Assembly: GCA_947495975.1 (NCBI GenBank)
Contig: CANMBE010000019.1
Span: forward strand, 1 to 42,178
Length of the DNA: 42,178 nt
Reading direction: 5' to 3'
Source of the DNA: Ignavibacteria bacterium
GTDB taxonomy: Bacteria; Bacteroidota; Ignavibacteria; Kapaibacteriales; Kapaibacteriaceae
Shown here: piece after piece, positions 8,662 through 17,740 of the stretch
Position numbering within the stretch: the first letter of the stretch is position 1
Layout of the letters: the number at the start of each line of letters is the position of its first letter
Notes under the pieces: generated by a model
Database searches by the model: none
The model's input: the letters and a program-made list of their open reading frames with translations, nothing else
Told to the model about the DNA's origin: nothing
Made by a program: the position numbers and the translations under genes

Positions 8662-10851
8662 ATGTACTCCTTAAAATCATTGTGTCTCGTTGGCATAACC
8701 CTGATACTAGCAGGTATAACAGTACGTTCCCAGTCTGTAACGAATGCCACAAACAAGGAACGTGTTGATACAGCAACATATACCATGCCACATATTATTG
8801 TAACTGCCGTTCGTGCTGAAGAAAACATACTTGAGATACCTTTGGCTATTACCATTGTACCATCAATGGTACTTCAGACACAACGCGGATTTGGTATTGA
8901 TGGTCTTTTATCCCTCGTCCCGGGTGTAATAGGTCAGTCGCGGTCAGGGGGCATTGACTCTCGTGTTCAAATTCGAGGCTTTGGTGCACGCGGCGCTGGA
9001 CAGCGATCAAACGCGGGCACTTCTCGGGGAATCCGATTCTATACCGATGGTATACCGGAAACGGAGCCTGATGGCCGCACGTCCTTTGACCTCATCAATA
9101 CGGTTCACGCATCACGTGTAGAGGTCATTCGCTCCAATGCCTCAACGCTATGGGGCAATGCATCTGGAGGTATTGTCTCCGTCTCCACCGTCCCTGCTTC
9201 GCGTGAGGCCTTCGCTGATGCAGGCGTATCCCTTGGGAGTTTTGGCTTTCTCCGTCAGTCGCTACTCGCCAACACACCAATGGGAGACGGTCAAGCGTAC
9301 GTATCGGTCACAAACACTGCATTAGATGGTTGGCGTCAGCACTCTCGTGGGTTTCAGACACTTGGCACAATTGGCATGATCACAAAACCTGCTGATCAGA
9401 CGTCAGTGAATGTATTTGTAACAGGCGCTACAAACCAATACGAAATCCCAGGTCCGCTTACGATCGATCAGTGGCGCACTGATCCACAACAGGCACAGAA
9501 TGACTCAACAATCTACTACCCGTCCTTTGTTCAACGAGATGAACACCGAAACAATAGCCTTGTTCGCATAGGAACCACCGTTGATCATTCATTCAGTATC
9601 GAAAGTGGTTTGTCTGCAACAGCATTTGTGCAGAGCAAAAAACTCGAACGCTCCGAAAGAAATACATGGCGAGATTTTAACCGCTTTCATATTGGCGGAA
9701 ACGCGATATATCGTAACACGCAGATTCTTGACACGGAAATGCAAAACCGTGTTTTGGTAGGGGGCGATGTCCAATTTCAAGATGGTGCGGTTCTATTCTA
9801 CAATCTCAACCCTACTACCAGGGCAAGAGGAACCACGCTGCGGCAAAACAAGCGCGAAGCTGCACTCAACCTGGGCGCCTTTGTTCAAGATGAATTTATG
9901 TTGGGGCTATTAAGTGTAACTGCCGGACTTCGCTATGACGCTATCACATACAACAATCAAGACTTCATCAATCCGCTCGCTGATACATCCGTTTCGTATT
10001 CCCGACTTATCCCAAAGCTAGGATTTACATATCGCCTGGCGCCCCTTGCCAACTTCTATGCTAGTCTCGGCGGAGGAATAGAAGTGCCGGCAGCAAATGA
10101 AACTGATCCACCTGCCGTGATAGGTATTACAACACCGAGCAAATCAATGAACCCTCTGTTGAAGCCAATTGTGAGTACAACGTATGAGGTAGGTTTGAAG
10201 GGCATTACGAATATGGACCATAGCTTTCTAAAATCACTTCAATATGATGCAGCAGCATTCTACATCGCCATTGAAAATGACATTGCGCCGTACAACAGCG
10301 GTGCCTTCTTCACTACAATTGGAAAGAGTAGGCGTTTGGGTTTTGAGTTTGGTGGTGTTGCTATAAGTGAGATAGGGCTAACGCTTGCTGCAAGCATAAC
10401 GATACTGTCAACTGAATACATTGACTACGTCATCGACTCTAGCTACATCGATACGAATCTAGCCGGGCGCACATCAAACTATTCTGGTAATGAACAATCT
10501 GGTATACCACCATTTAATGCCACCGTTCGTATGCGCTATGATATGCCAATATTTTCTGGGCTCTACGCCGAGATTGAATCGCGAACTACTGGCGCGTATT
10601 ACGCAGATGATGCAAACACTATAACTGTTGATGGCTGGACAACGATATCGGCAACAGCTGGTGTGCGAGTTCCGTTGATAGATCAATCACTGGCACTTGA
10701 CGTATTGGCTCGGGTAGACAATCTTATGGATGTTTCCTACATGGGATCTGCGTGGATCAATCCAGATATCACACAAGGTGGAACACCATACATTGAATCA
10801 GGACTGCCACGCAATGTGATGCTCACAGTTGGATTGCATTACACACCGTAG
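8662..10851 (+). CDS. TonB-dependent outer-membrane receptor
   Basis: About 729 residues. After a signal peptide ending near TVRSQS comes the N-terminal plug (roughly residues 35-175) with IIVTAVRAEENILE, SRVQIRGFGARG, YTDGIPE and RVEVIRSNASTLWGN...GGIVSV. These are classical TonB-receptor plug motifs. The rest is an alternating-strand 22-stranded-type barrel with a LGAFVQDE strand and a terminal strand MLTVGLHYTP. It imports a large ligand (siderophore, cobalamin or other chelate) powered by TonB. No neighbouring transporter or regulator shows which ligand; the motif content resembles FecA/PupB-like siderophore receptors. An upstream in-frame Met at 8608 would add 18 residues; the Met at 8662 gives the better signal peptide. 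It is divergent from the ASST gene, with about 120 bp between start codons and no riboswitch-like structure that I could recognise. Confidence 0.9.
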   Translation: MYSLKSLCLVGITLILAGITVRSQSVTNATNKERVDTATYTMPHIIVTAVRAEENILEIPLAITIVPSMVLQTQRGFGIDGLLSLVPGVIGQSRSGGIDSRVQIRGFGARGAGQRSNAGTSRGIRFYTDGIPETEPDGRTSFDLINTVHASRVEVIRSNASTLWGNASGGIVSVSTVPASREAFADAGVSLGSFGFLRQSLLANTPMGDGQAYVSVTNTALDGWRQHSRGFQTLGTIGMITKPADQTSVNVFVTGATNQYEIPGPLTIDQWRTDPQQAQNDSTIYYPSFVQRDEHRNNSLVRIGTTVDHSFSIESGLSATAFVQSKKLERSERNTWRDFNRFHIGGNAIYRNTQILDTEMQNRVLVGGDVQFQDGAVLFYNLNPTTRARGTTLRQNKREAALNLGAFVQDEFMLGLLSVTAGLRYDAITYNNQDFINPLADTSVSYSRLIPKLGFTYRLAPLANFYASLGGGIEVPAANETDPPAVIGITTPSKSMNPLLKPIVSTTYEVGLKGITNMDHSFLKSLQYDAAAFYIAIENDIAPYNSGAFFTTIGKSRRLGFEFGGVAISEIGLTLAASITILSTEYIDYVIDSSYIDTNLAGRTSNYSGNEQSGIPPFNATVRMRYDMPIFSGLYAEIESRTTGAYYADDANTITVDGWTTISATAGVRVPLIDQSLALDVLARVDNLMDVSYMGSAWINPDITQGGTPYIESGLPRNVMLTVGLHYTP

Positions 10852-10854
10852 TGT

Positions 10855-12177
10855 CTATCTCTGCAGTGGACTATCAGATCGAGTAAATGACCCACTGCGG
10901 ATGACATCAAGGATATGATAATAACCAAGTTTACGAGCTCGGAGAAAACCTAGCCATGCCATATCTGCAAAGCGACCGGTTTTCAATAACTCAAAAAGCC
11001 ATTCACTTGCATAGTCGGGTTTTTCTTGACGCATACCAGCGCCGATTTCCAACAACCACTTGCGATTGAACTTCTCTTGTGATCCAATTGTTGGAGTCAT
11101 GATAATCGGAAGACCAAGGCCTGCGTAGAACGATAGCTCGCTTGGCTTCGTCCACAGAATGTCTGTTGTGCGTATAGCAGCATTAAATGCTTGGAAATAG
11201 CCTTCAAGATCTGGAGCATAGATTACCGATACAGAAGCATCGGCTCCAACAGTCTTTGCCTTTGCCGCCTCAAACAAATCGCGCACTTCCGGTCGGTTGC
11301 CAGCAACCAGGTTTAGGTGCATTGTACCTGCCCTTAATCTCTCCTTGAATGTTTCCAGGAGAGACGTACCAGTTTCAGTCAAGGCACCTGCTCCACCAAC
11401 TGCATACGTTATGGTTAACACTCTCTCATGCTTTAATGGATGTGCATCATTGGGTCCAAGAAAGTGTTCAACGCTTTTGCCATGGAGCGTATGAAACCTG
11501 CCAGTTGGATCAAGCACCTTAAGACGAATCGAAAGATCATGCTTGAGAGTTGCAAGATCTCGTCCACCAAGCAACGCATCATCTAATGGGAAACCAGTTA
11601 AATATATTCGCTCATCAGAAACACCGTATGAACGAAGGCGTTGTGCGGCCTTACCACACGGAGCGAAATAGTTAATGCTTGATTCCCACGGATCTTTGGC
11701 AACCCAAACGCGATTGAGATCGGCATCACAGATCACGCAGTAGATGGGTTGATGTGCGGCCTTATCTGCAACAAGAGCCGGAACATAGAATGAGGTGAGA
11801 AGGGGCTGAGGTTTTGCGGCAATGATCCTAGCGATACCAGCTCCAAGCCCCTGCTTCAATTGCGATTCAAGGGCATCTACCTGAAACGTAGAATGAGACA
11901 GGTTGCGGATTGGATAAAGCGAAGGAATGTGCAATAGCGAGTCGAGCATGCTAAACAGTTGCTTCCCAACAAAAGGCAGACCTTTGGCGCGCGAGAAGAT
12001 CTCGTATAAGCGCAGGTATCGTTTCCACAGTTTGCGCTCGGAGTCTGAGGCAAGGTCATTATCTCCTGCAGCTAACAGTCCACCATCGGCTTCATGCCGA
12101 AAAGGAGATACTGCCCGCATGTGGCCATAGCCCATGTCAGCAGAGACAACCCAAAACTTTTTGTCAAGCTCATCCAT
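10855..12177 (-). CDS. GT-B glycosyltransferase, MGDG synthase/MurG superfamily-like
   Basis: About 440 residues, soluble, no signal peptide. The N-terminal VVSADMGYGHMRAV matches the glycine-rich acceptor loop of monogalactosyldiacylglycerol-synthase-type (GT28) enzymes. The C-terminal half carries ITYAVGGAGALTETG, LNLVAGNRPE, and a donor-site region TDILWTKPSELSFYAGLGLPIIM, as in the nucleotide-sugar binding domain of GT28. It follows mraY by 9 bp in the same operon, where MurG is found in many dcw clusters. It is longer than MurG (about 360) and lacks the MurG GGTGGH loop. A processive glycolipid synthase or an unassigned envelope glycosyltransferase is more likely. The acceptor is unknown. 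Confidence 0.65.
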   Translation of the reverse strand: MDELDKKFWVVSADMGYGHMRAVSPFRHEADGGLLAAGDNDLASDSERKLWKRYLRLYEIFSRAKGLPFVGKQLFSMLDSLLHIPSLYPIRNLSHSTFQVDALESQLKQGLGAGIARIIAAKPQPLLTSFYVPALVADKAAHQPIYCVICDADLNRVWVAKDPWESSINYFAPCGKAAQRLRSYGVSDERIYLTGFPLDDALLGGRDLATLKHDLSIRLKVLDPTGRFHTLHGKSVEHFLGPNDAHPLKHERVLTITYAVGGAGALTETGTSLLETFKERLRAGTMHLNLVAGNRPEVRDLFEAAKAKTVGADASVSVIYAPDLEGYFQAFNAAIRTTDILWTKPSELSFYAGLGLPIIMTPTIGSQEKFNRKWLLEIGAGMRQEKPDYASEWLFELLKTGRFADMAWLGFLRARKLGYYHILDVIRSGSFTRSDSPLQR

Positions 12178-12186
12178 TTTGCAAAA

Positions 12187-13317
12187 CTACCGCACCTTAA
12201 ATGAAGCCATCGTGAAAATGGCAAGCATTATGGCAACAATATAGAATCGCGTTACAATTTTTGATTCGTGCCAGCCGCTCTTTTCAAAATGGTGATGGAA
12301 GGGGGCCATTCTAAAGATGCGCCTGCCCTCACCATATCGCCGTTTGGTATACTTAAACCAGAGCACCTGAAGAATCACCGAGAGTGTCTCTGCAAAAAAG
12401 ACGCCCCCTACTATTGGCAACAGAAATTCTTTTTTAATGAGAACACACAACACGCCGATGGCTCCACCCAGAGCAAGAGAACCAGTATCGCCCATAAAGA
12501 CTTGTGCCGGATACGCATTGTACCAAAGGAAGCCCATGGCGGCGCCAACAATGGCAGCGCAAAAAATTGCCAACTCATCCGTGCCCCGTAGGTGCATGAT
12601 GCTGAGATAGTCAGCAAAGAATGCATTGCCACTGAAGTATGCAATAACGGCAAGCGTTAGAGCGCTCACTCCAACCGTGCCTATGCAGAGACCGTCTAAT
12701 CCATCGGTTAGGTTGACGGCGTTTGATGTGCCCGTGATGATGAAAATTACGAGAGGGATGTAGAGAATGCCGAAATCAAAATTCGTCATCTTCTCAAACG
12801 GAACAGTTGTAAGTGTTCGCCATGGTATTAGCTCTTGTGAATACCATTCTGGAAAGAAGTAGATAGAACAACCAACAACAAGACCAACCACTACCTGGCC
12901 AACAATCTTGTAACGTCCAATAAGCCCCTTGGGATATTTCTTAACAACTTTCAAATAGTCATCAAGAAAGCCAACGCCTCCCAGGGCGGCCGTTGTGAAG
13001 ATGGCCATGATCACATACATATTGAGGATGTTAGCCCAAAGAAGTGTTGGCAGAAGTATTGCGGCCAAAACAATGAGCCCACCCATTGTTGGTGTACCGG
13101 CCTTGAGAGAATGGGTGCCTACCTGCTGAAGTTCTGACTTTGATTGCTCTCCAATTTGCAGACGCTTGAGAGCGGCAATGATGCTAGGACCAAGGAGGAT
13201 CGCAATGAGCAAGGCCGTTATTGCAGCCGCTGCAGCGCGGAACGTAACGTACCCAAAGAGATTGATCCCAGGTACGTCTGTGAAAGATCGAATCCAAAGG
13301 GTTAGCTGATAGAGCAT
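12187..13317 (-). CDS. mraY: Phospho-N-acetylmuramoyl-pentapeptide-transferase
   Basis: This enzyme transfers phospho-MurNAc-pentapeptide from UDP to undecaprenyl phosphate, forming lipid I at the inner face of the membrane. The 376-residue protein has about ten membrane segments and the family's diagnostic motifs: KAGTPTMGG (residues about 72-80), the Asp pair in FLDDYLKV (119-120), NAVNLTDGLDGL (about 199-210, with catalytic Asp 205), and HHHFEKSGW near the C-terminus. Length is normal. It is 24 bp downstream of murF and 9 bp upstream of the glycosyltransferase, so it is probably co-transcribed from rsmH. Confidence 0.97.
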   Translation of the reverse strand: MLYQLTLWIRSFTDVPGINLFGYVTFRAAAAAITALLIAILLGPSIIAALKRLQIGEQSKSELQQVGTHSLKAGTPTMGGLIVLAAILLPTLLWANILNMYVIMAIFTTAALGGVGFLDDYLKVVKKYPKGLIGRYKIVGQVVVGLVVGCSIYFFPEWYSQELIPWRTLTTVPFEKMTNFDFGILYIPLVIFIITGTSNAVNLTDGLDGLCIGTVGVSALTLAVIAYFSGNAFFADYLSIMHLRGTDELAIFCAAIVGAAMGFLWYNAYPAQVFMGDTGSLALGGAIGVLCVLIKKEFLLPIVGGVFFAETLSVILQVLWFKYTKRRYGEGRRIFRMAPFHHHFEKSGWHESKIVTRFYIVAIMLAIFTMASFKVR

Positions 13318-13341
13318 GGGTGCAGATATTTGTTAACAATA

Positions 13342-14721
13342 CTACGCAAGAGCTTCAATCACACGTTCCATCTCCATTCCTCGAGAGCCTTTTACGAGGA
13401 CAACAATTCCATCACCGGCAAGTTCGCGTAAATCAACGGCACATCCACTGTGTGTTTCATGAAGAACTACATGTGGGCTGTTGACTATCTCAGACGCTTT
13501 GCGAAATTCATCGCCCATTAAGATCACAACATCTGCATTGTATTCTGCTTCGGCAATCATATGCACGTGTTCTTCTTCAGCCGCTGTTCCAAGTTCTCGC
13601 ATATCTCCAAGCACAGCAACACGCCGGCTTGCGGGAAAACGCTTGAGTGTTCGAAGTGCCATTCTCATTGACTCGGGGTTGGCATTGTACGAGTCATTCA
13701 GTATGGTGAGACCTGGCACACGCTCTACCTTCATCCGGGCGTAACCATGACCAGAAGGAGGTTCATACGACACGAGCGCAGACTGCACATCGGCAGGATG
13801 AATCTGCATGGCCCATGCCACAGCAAGCGCACATGTAGCGTTATATGCTGCAGCCAGTCCATGTGTACGCATTGGTGCGCGTAGTGTGAATGTGCCATGA
13901 ACAATGTGAATTGTTGGACGCACGTCAGCATCAAATGAAACATCAGGGTGAATCTCGGCTCCAGTCTCAACGCCAAAGGTGATGCATCGCGTAAACGTGT
14001 TTGCGTACGGTTCAAGTCGCTCATCATCCATGTTTACTAGTGCCAGTCCATTGTGGTCGCGTAGCCAATCAAAGAGTGCTGTCTCCTCTCGTTCAACACC
14101 ATCGAGATCGATGAGTTTTTCGAGATGCTCCTTTCCGATGTTCGTAATCAGACCAATTGTTGGCTGCACCATTGCACACAACAATTCAATCTCACCAGGT
14201 TCATTCGTTCCAATCTCTATCACCGCAGCTTGATGTTCCACCGTGAGCTGCAAGAGTGTAAGGGGCGTACCAATCTGATTGTTGTAGTTGGCCTGTGTCT
14301 TTAGCACCTGCATAGATGAAGACAACACGTGAGCAACAAGATCCTTGGTAGATGTCTTGCCGGCAGCGCCAGCGATTGCAACTACTGGAATTGCAAACCT
14401 ACGTCTGTGATACCAACCAAACGATCCCAAACACGTTAGCGTTGAGGGTACAACAAGAATCTTTGAGGGATCAATCGAAAATGGGAAGCCTGTGACTGAG
14501 CGTTCAATAACAATAAGTGACGCGCCTTTTTCGATGGCAGTTGAAATATGATGATGTCCGTCAAATTGCTCACCGCTTAGTGCAATAAACGCGTTGCCTG
14601 GAACGAGAGAGCGCGTATCCGTGCTAATACCAACGATGTGTAATGACTTTTGAAGATGAGAGGCAGCACCTCCCGCAATCACCTGTAGGTCTTCATAGTC
14701 AAAAGCAGCCTGGTTTGTCAT
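13342..14721 (-). CDS. murF: UDP-N-acetylmuramoyl-tripeptide--D-alanyl-D-alanine ligase
   Basis: This Mur ligase adds D-Ala-D-Ala to UDP-MurNAc-tripeptide in the cytoplasm, making the substrate of the next gene, mraY. The 459-residue protein shows the family layout: an N-terminal UDP-binding domain with STDTRSLVPGNAFIAL, an ATP P-loop AGAAGKTSTK (about residues 117-126), the central motif IEIGTNEPGEIE, and the C-terminal DSYNANPESM followed by VAVLGDMRELG, both characteristic of MurF. The start overlaps the rsmH stop by 4 bp (ATGA), indicating translational coupling. Confidence 0.96.
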   Translation of the reverse strand: MTNQAAFDYEDLQVIAGGAASHLQKSLHIVGISTDTRSLVPGNAFIALSGEQFDGHHHISTAIEKGASLIVIERSVTGFPFSIDPSKILVVPSTLTCLGSFGWYHRRRFAIPVVAIAGAAGKTSTKDLVAHVLSSSMQVLKTQANYNNQIGTPLTLLQLTVEHQAAVIEIGTNEPGEIELLCAMVQPTIGLITNIGKEHLEKLIDLDGVEREETALFDWLRDHNGLALVNMDDERLEPYANTFTRCITFGVETGAEIHPDVSFDADVRPTIHIVHGTFTLRAPMRTHGLAAAYNATCALAVAWAMQIHPADVQSALVSYEPPSGHGYARMKVERVPGLTILNDSYNANPESMRMALRTLKRFPASRRVAVLGDMRELGTAAEEEHVHMIAEAEYNADVVILMGDEFRKASEIVNSPHVVLHETHSGCAVDLRELAGDGIVVLVKGSRGMEMERVIEALA

Positions 14722-15620
14722 GCTCGCCTCTCAGCAACTCGCAACCGCGCACTGCGCGCGCGTGGATTATCGCGCACTTCATGAGGAGAAGCCTCAACAG
14801 CTTTCTTTGTAATGGTAGTAAGGGTTGGACCGTTACTTCTAAAGATATTCTTCACAATACGGTCTTCTCCACTGTGATAACTCATCACAACAATGCGTCC
14901 GCCCGGCGCTAAGAGAGGAATGATGGATGTGAGTGTATCCTCCAAACGTTGCAGTTCCCGGTTTACAGCAATCCGCAGTGCCTGAAAAAGCCGCGCCATC
15001 GTCTTTGGTTGATGTTGCGGTGGAATCTGTTGTATGACGATATCTCGCAGATCGGCCGTTGTTGCAAATGGAGCAAGGTGGCGGCGCTGAACTATCGCCT
15101 TTGCAAGGCGCCAGGCTTGTGTCTCATCTGCATAGTCTCGAAAGATTTGCGCTAACTCTTGATCGGTACGTATGTTCAGAATATCAGCTGCTGTTTCGCC
15201 CTCAGGCATAAAACGCATATCAAGGGGCGCCATGTGTCTGAAGCTAAAACCTCGATGGTGATGATCAAACTGAAAGGAAGACACGCCAAGGTCTAGAAGC
15301 ACGCCGTTCAGGTGCAGCCCTCGTTCCGAAATATGTGATGCCATAGTGTCAAAATTGTCGTGTACAAGAATGAGCCGCGAGGCATCGCCGCGCAAAAGTT
15401 CGTCTTCGAATCGAATCTGACAATGTTCTATGGCCTTTTCATCAGCGTCAAAGGCAAAAATACGAGCGTCGCCTGAAATCTGCTCTAACATCGCCGAAGT
15501 ATGTCCACCACCACCCAAGGTGCCGTCTACAAAGACCCTTCCCTGCGTCACAGCAAGGTGTTCGATGCACTCTCGAAGCATCACAGGTGTATGATAGGTT
15601 TCTACGTTGAGGCGTGCCAT
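14718..15620 (-). CDS. rsmH: 16S rRNA (cytosine-1402-N4)-methyltransferase
   Basis: RsmH (MraW) methylates N4 of C1402 in the 16S rRNA P site using SAM and is normally the first or second gene of the dcw cluster. The 300-residue protein starts with the expected YHTPVML and has the SAM-binding loop GTLGGGGHTSAML (about residues 34-46), VLLDLGVSSFQFD, the family motif PLDMRF, and a C-terminal RARSARLRVAER. Length matches the family. It is the first gene of the minus-strand operon rsmH-murF-mraY-glycosyltransferase. mraZ, ftsL, ftsI and murE, which usually surround or follow it, are absent: the next upstream gene is a divergent cytochrome c. Confidence 0.97.
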   Translation of the reverse strand: MARLNVETYHTPVMLRECIEHLAVTQGRVFVDGTLGGGGHTSAMLEQISGDARIFAFDADEKAIEHCQIRFEDELLRGDASRLILVHDNFDTMASHISERGLHLNGVLLDLGVSSFQFDHHHRGFSFRHMAPLDMRFMPEGETAADILNIRTDQELAQIFRDYADETQAWRLAKAIVQRRHLAPFATTADLRDIVIQQIPPQHQPKTMARLFQALRIAVNRELQRLEDTLTSIIPLLAPGGRIVVMSYHSGEDRIVKNIFRSNGPTLTTITKKAVEASPHEVRDNPRARSARLRVAERRA

Positions 15621-15664
15621 ATCCGGAATTTGCTCATTTTAGACGTGAAGAACTGGAGTAGATC

Positions 15665-16096
15665 ATGAAATGGAACACTGCACTGTTCCCCATTCTTGTT
15701 GCCATATTCGTTTTGGTCACTGGGCTTTCGATTGAGAAAAGCCCACAGAATGATCGCGGAGAAGAGGTGTACCGCCAATACTGTCAGCGCTGTCATGGTT
15801 CTGACGGAGCTGGTGGCAAGGGGCTGTTCAACATCAGCGAGCGCAAGATTTGGCAACAGTCTCCTCGTGAAATTATCCGTGTTGTGGCCTTTGGCGCCAG
15901 TGGAAGAAACGTATACGGCAAGACGGGATTGAGAGTGGGCATGCCACCGGCCCCCTACACAGATATCGATATTGCCGCTGTCTCAGTCTATGCGATGAAG
16001 GTACTTGGAAAGCGTGATGTGAAAATATCGGCTGATGACGTTTCCGAGGTAAAGCGGAAGCACGTCACGGAACTTCGCAAACGACTCGAGAAATAA
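15665..16096 (+). CDS. Small class I c-type cytochrome
   Basis: A 143-residue single-haem cytochrome. Residues 5-22 form an N-terminal hydrophobic signal or anchor. The haem site is C40-Q-R-C43-H44 followed by GSDGAGG, and the distal axial ligand is probably Met93 in GMPPAPY. It would carry electrons in the periplasm, soluble or membrane-anchored. The basic C-terminal tail (KRKHVTELRKRLEK) is unusual and may form a helix. A good Shine-Dalgarno sequence, GGAG, lies 6 bases before the ATG. It is divergent from rsmH (44 bp between starts) and convergent with bshB1. No redox partner is adjacent. Confidence 0.88.
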   Translation: MKWNTALFPILVAIFVLVTGLSIEKSPQNDRGEEVYRQYCQRCHGSDGAGGKGLFNISERKIWQQSPREIIRVVAFGASGRNVYGKTGLRVGMPPAPYTDIDIAAVSVYAMKVLGKRDVKISADDVSEVKRKHVTELRKRLEK

Positions 16097-16102
16097 ATCG
16101 GT

Positions 16103-16834
16103 TCAAAGAAACACGCTCAGTGATGATACGCCAAGGGGCTCAACAGACATAAATGCCTCTGCATAGCGCACGCCGATGCGACTGCCTTGATACAGTGCAC
16201 GAGCTTCGATTTCTTGCAGAAACTCAGGTCGCGAAATGAAGGTTGCGGGCTCGTCGCTTACGTAACTCTCAGGCATATGAAACTGAGAAGAGAACGCACG
16301 AACCGATGCCATTTTTGCATCGAATGAATTTGTGATGTCAACGTACAGGTCTGGACTGCGTGGAAAATCATACTGCTGTTGAAAGCATAACATTCGGTCT
16401 GGACGATGGGGCTGTTGAGCCGCGCCGTTACGATGAGATTCAAATTTTGTGAGTCCAGCCAAAAATGCTGCAGCACGTGCTAAACGATTGACAGCTTCAT
16501 GATCAGGATGTCGCTCTACGGGTGGTGGAATCAACAGCAGTTTTGGTTTCCACGCACGCAACGCAACAACAACTGCAAGGATGTTTTCGTTGGTGTGCAT
16601 GATGTTCCCATCTGGTAGATGAAGACACACGCGGTGTTCAACACCCAAGATTTTTGCTGCGGCTATTGCTTCTTTTTCTCGCAGTTCAGGAGTACCACGA
16701 GAGCCAAGTTCGCCAGCCGTGCAGTCTACAAAAACAACCGTGCGACCTTCGTTGGTAAGATTCTTAACGGTACCTGCACAAGATAGTTCTGCATCGTCTG
16801 GGTGTGCAGAAAGCACCATGGCATCTACACTCAT
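16103..16834 (-). CDS. bshB1: Bacillithiol biosynthesis deacetylase BshB1 (PIG-L/LmbE family)
   Basis: A 243-residue zinc deacetylase. The metal-binding motif AHPDDAE (residues 10-16) is followed by GELGSRGTPELRE, PDGNI and HPDHEAVNRL, the set typical of BshB1, which deacetylates GlcNAc-malate to GlcN-malate in bacillithiol synthesis. It is the last gene of the operon rnhA-dut-rpiB-bshB1, and its start overlaps the rpiB stop by 4 bp. Presence of bshB1 implies bacillithiol as the low-molecular-weight thiol; bshA and bshC are not in the window. A related GlcNAc deacetylase with another substrate cannot be excluded from sequence alone. Confidence 0.9.
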   Translation of the reverse strand: MSVDAMVLSAHPDDAELSCAGTVKNLTNEGRTVVFVDCTAGELGSRGTPELREKEAIAAAKILGVEHRVCLHLPDGNIMHTNENILAVVVALRAWKPKLLLIPPPVERHPDHEAVNRLARAAAFLAGLTKFESHRNGAAQQPHRPDRMLCFQQQYDFPRSPDLYVDITNSFDAKMASVRAFSSQFHMPESYVSDEPATFISRPEFLQEIEARALYQGSRIGVRYAEAFMSVEPLGVSSLSVFL

Positions 16835-17277
16835 TCCACATCTCCAAGAGTATCAATCTTAGCAATGCGTGCCGCGTGCCTGCCACCTTCAAAGTCAGTT
16901 GCTAAAAACATGCGAATAATATCCAGTGCAAGTTCTGGCGAGACGATGCGTTGTCCAACGGCAACCATGTTTGCATCGTTGTGCATACGAGCAAGTTGCG
17001 CCATTTCAACCGTAGTGCAGTTTGCAGCACGAATGCCTCTCACCTTGTTGGCAGCAATGGAGATACCAATACCGGAGCCGCAGATCAATACACCATAGTC
17101 TGCGCGTCCGTCGCGAACGAGGTGGGCTGCAGCTACGCCGTAGTCTGGGTAGTCTGCAGAGTCTACAGAGTATGTTCCAACATCAAGAACAACTGCACCG
17201 CTATCAACGAGCATTTGCTTGATGGCTTCTTTATACATGAAGCCTGCATGATCAGATCCAATTGAGATGGTCATCAA
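16831..17277 (-). CDS. rpiB: Ribose 5-phosphate isomerase B
   Basis: RpiB interconverts ribose 5-phosphate and ribulose 5-phosphate in the pentose phosphate pathway. The 148-residue protein carries GSDHAG (residues 7-12), YPDYG, the catalytic Cys66 in the CGSGIGISIAANK loop, and HNDANMVAVGQR. These are the diagnostic RpiB motifs, and the length is right. It overlaps both neighbours by 4 bp (dut stop and bshB1 start), which supports the Met chosen and tight co-translation. Confidence 0.96.
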   Translation of the reverse strand: MMTISIGSDHAGFMYKEAIKQMLVDSGAVVLDVGTYSVDSADYPDYGVAAAHLVRDGRADYGVLICGSGIGISIAANKVRGIRAANCTTVEMAQLARMHNDANMVAVGQRIVSPELALDIIRMFLATDFEGGRHAARIAKIDTLGDVE

Positions 17278-17717
17278 CGAACTCCTGTGCTACCAAAACC
17301 ACCCTCGCCCCGAACCGTTTCAGTGAGTTGTTCAACGAGATTCCATTCTACATGTTCATGGCGTGCTACAACGATTTGCGCAATGCGTGTTCCTCGTTCA
17401 ATCACAACATCCACTTTGGAAAAGTTGGCAAGTATCACCTGAATCTCACCGCGATAGTCGCTATCGATAGTACCAGGTGAGTTCAAGGCAAATACACCCT
17501 GTTTTGCAGCGAGGCCACTGCGAGACCGAACCTGCATTTCGAATCCGCGTGGTATTGCAACACTTAGTCCGGTAGGAACCATTGCAACCTGCCCGGAACC
17601 AAGTGTTATTGGCAAATCAACAGCGGCATAGACATCCATGCCGGCGGCTCCATCTGTTGCGAATGAGGGAAGGGGCAAATCAGTTGCGTGAGGATGACGG
17701 ATGATAGGGATGATCAT
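17274..17717 (-). CDS. dut: Deoxyuridine 5'-triphosphate nucleotidohydrolase
   Basis: Trimeric dUTPase converts dUTP to dUMP and pyrophosphate, which limits uracil in DNA. The 147-residue protein has all five family motifs: DGAAGMDVYA (motif 1), RSRSGLAAK (2), GTIDSDYRGEI (3), GTRIAQIVV (4), and the C-terminal GEGGFGSTG arm (5). It lies 23 bp downstream of rnhA and overlaps rpiB by 4 bp, and is probably co-transcribed with both. Confidence 0.97.
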   Translation of the reverse strand: MIIPIIRHPHATDLPLPSFATDGAAGMDVYAAVDLPITLGSGQVAMVPTGLSVAIPRGFEMQVRSRSGLAAKQGVFALNSPGTIDSDYRGEIQVILANFSKVDVVIERGTRIAQIVVARHEHVEWNLVEQLTETVRGEGGFGSTGVR

Positions 17718-17740
17718 AGGTTCAAATTAGTATTCGTTAT

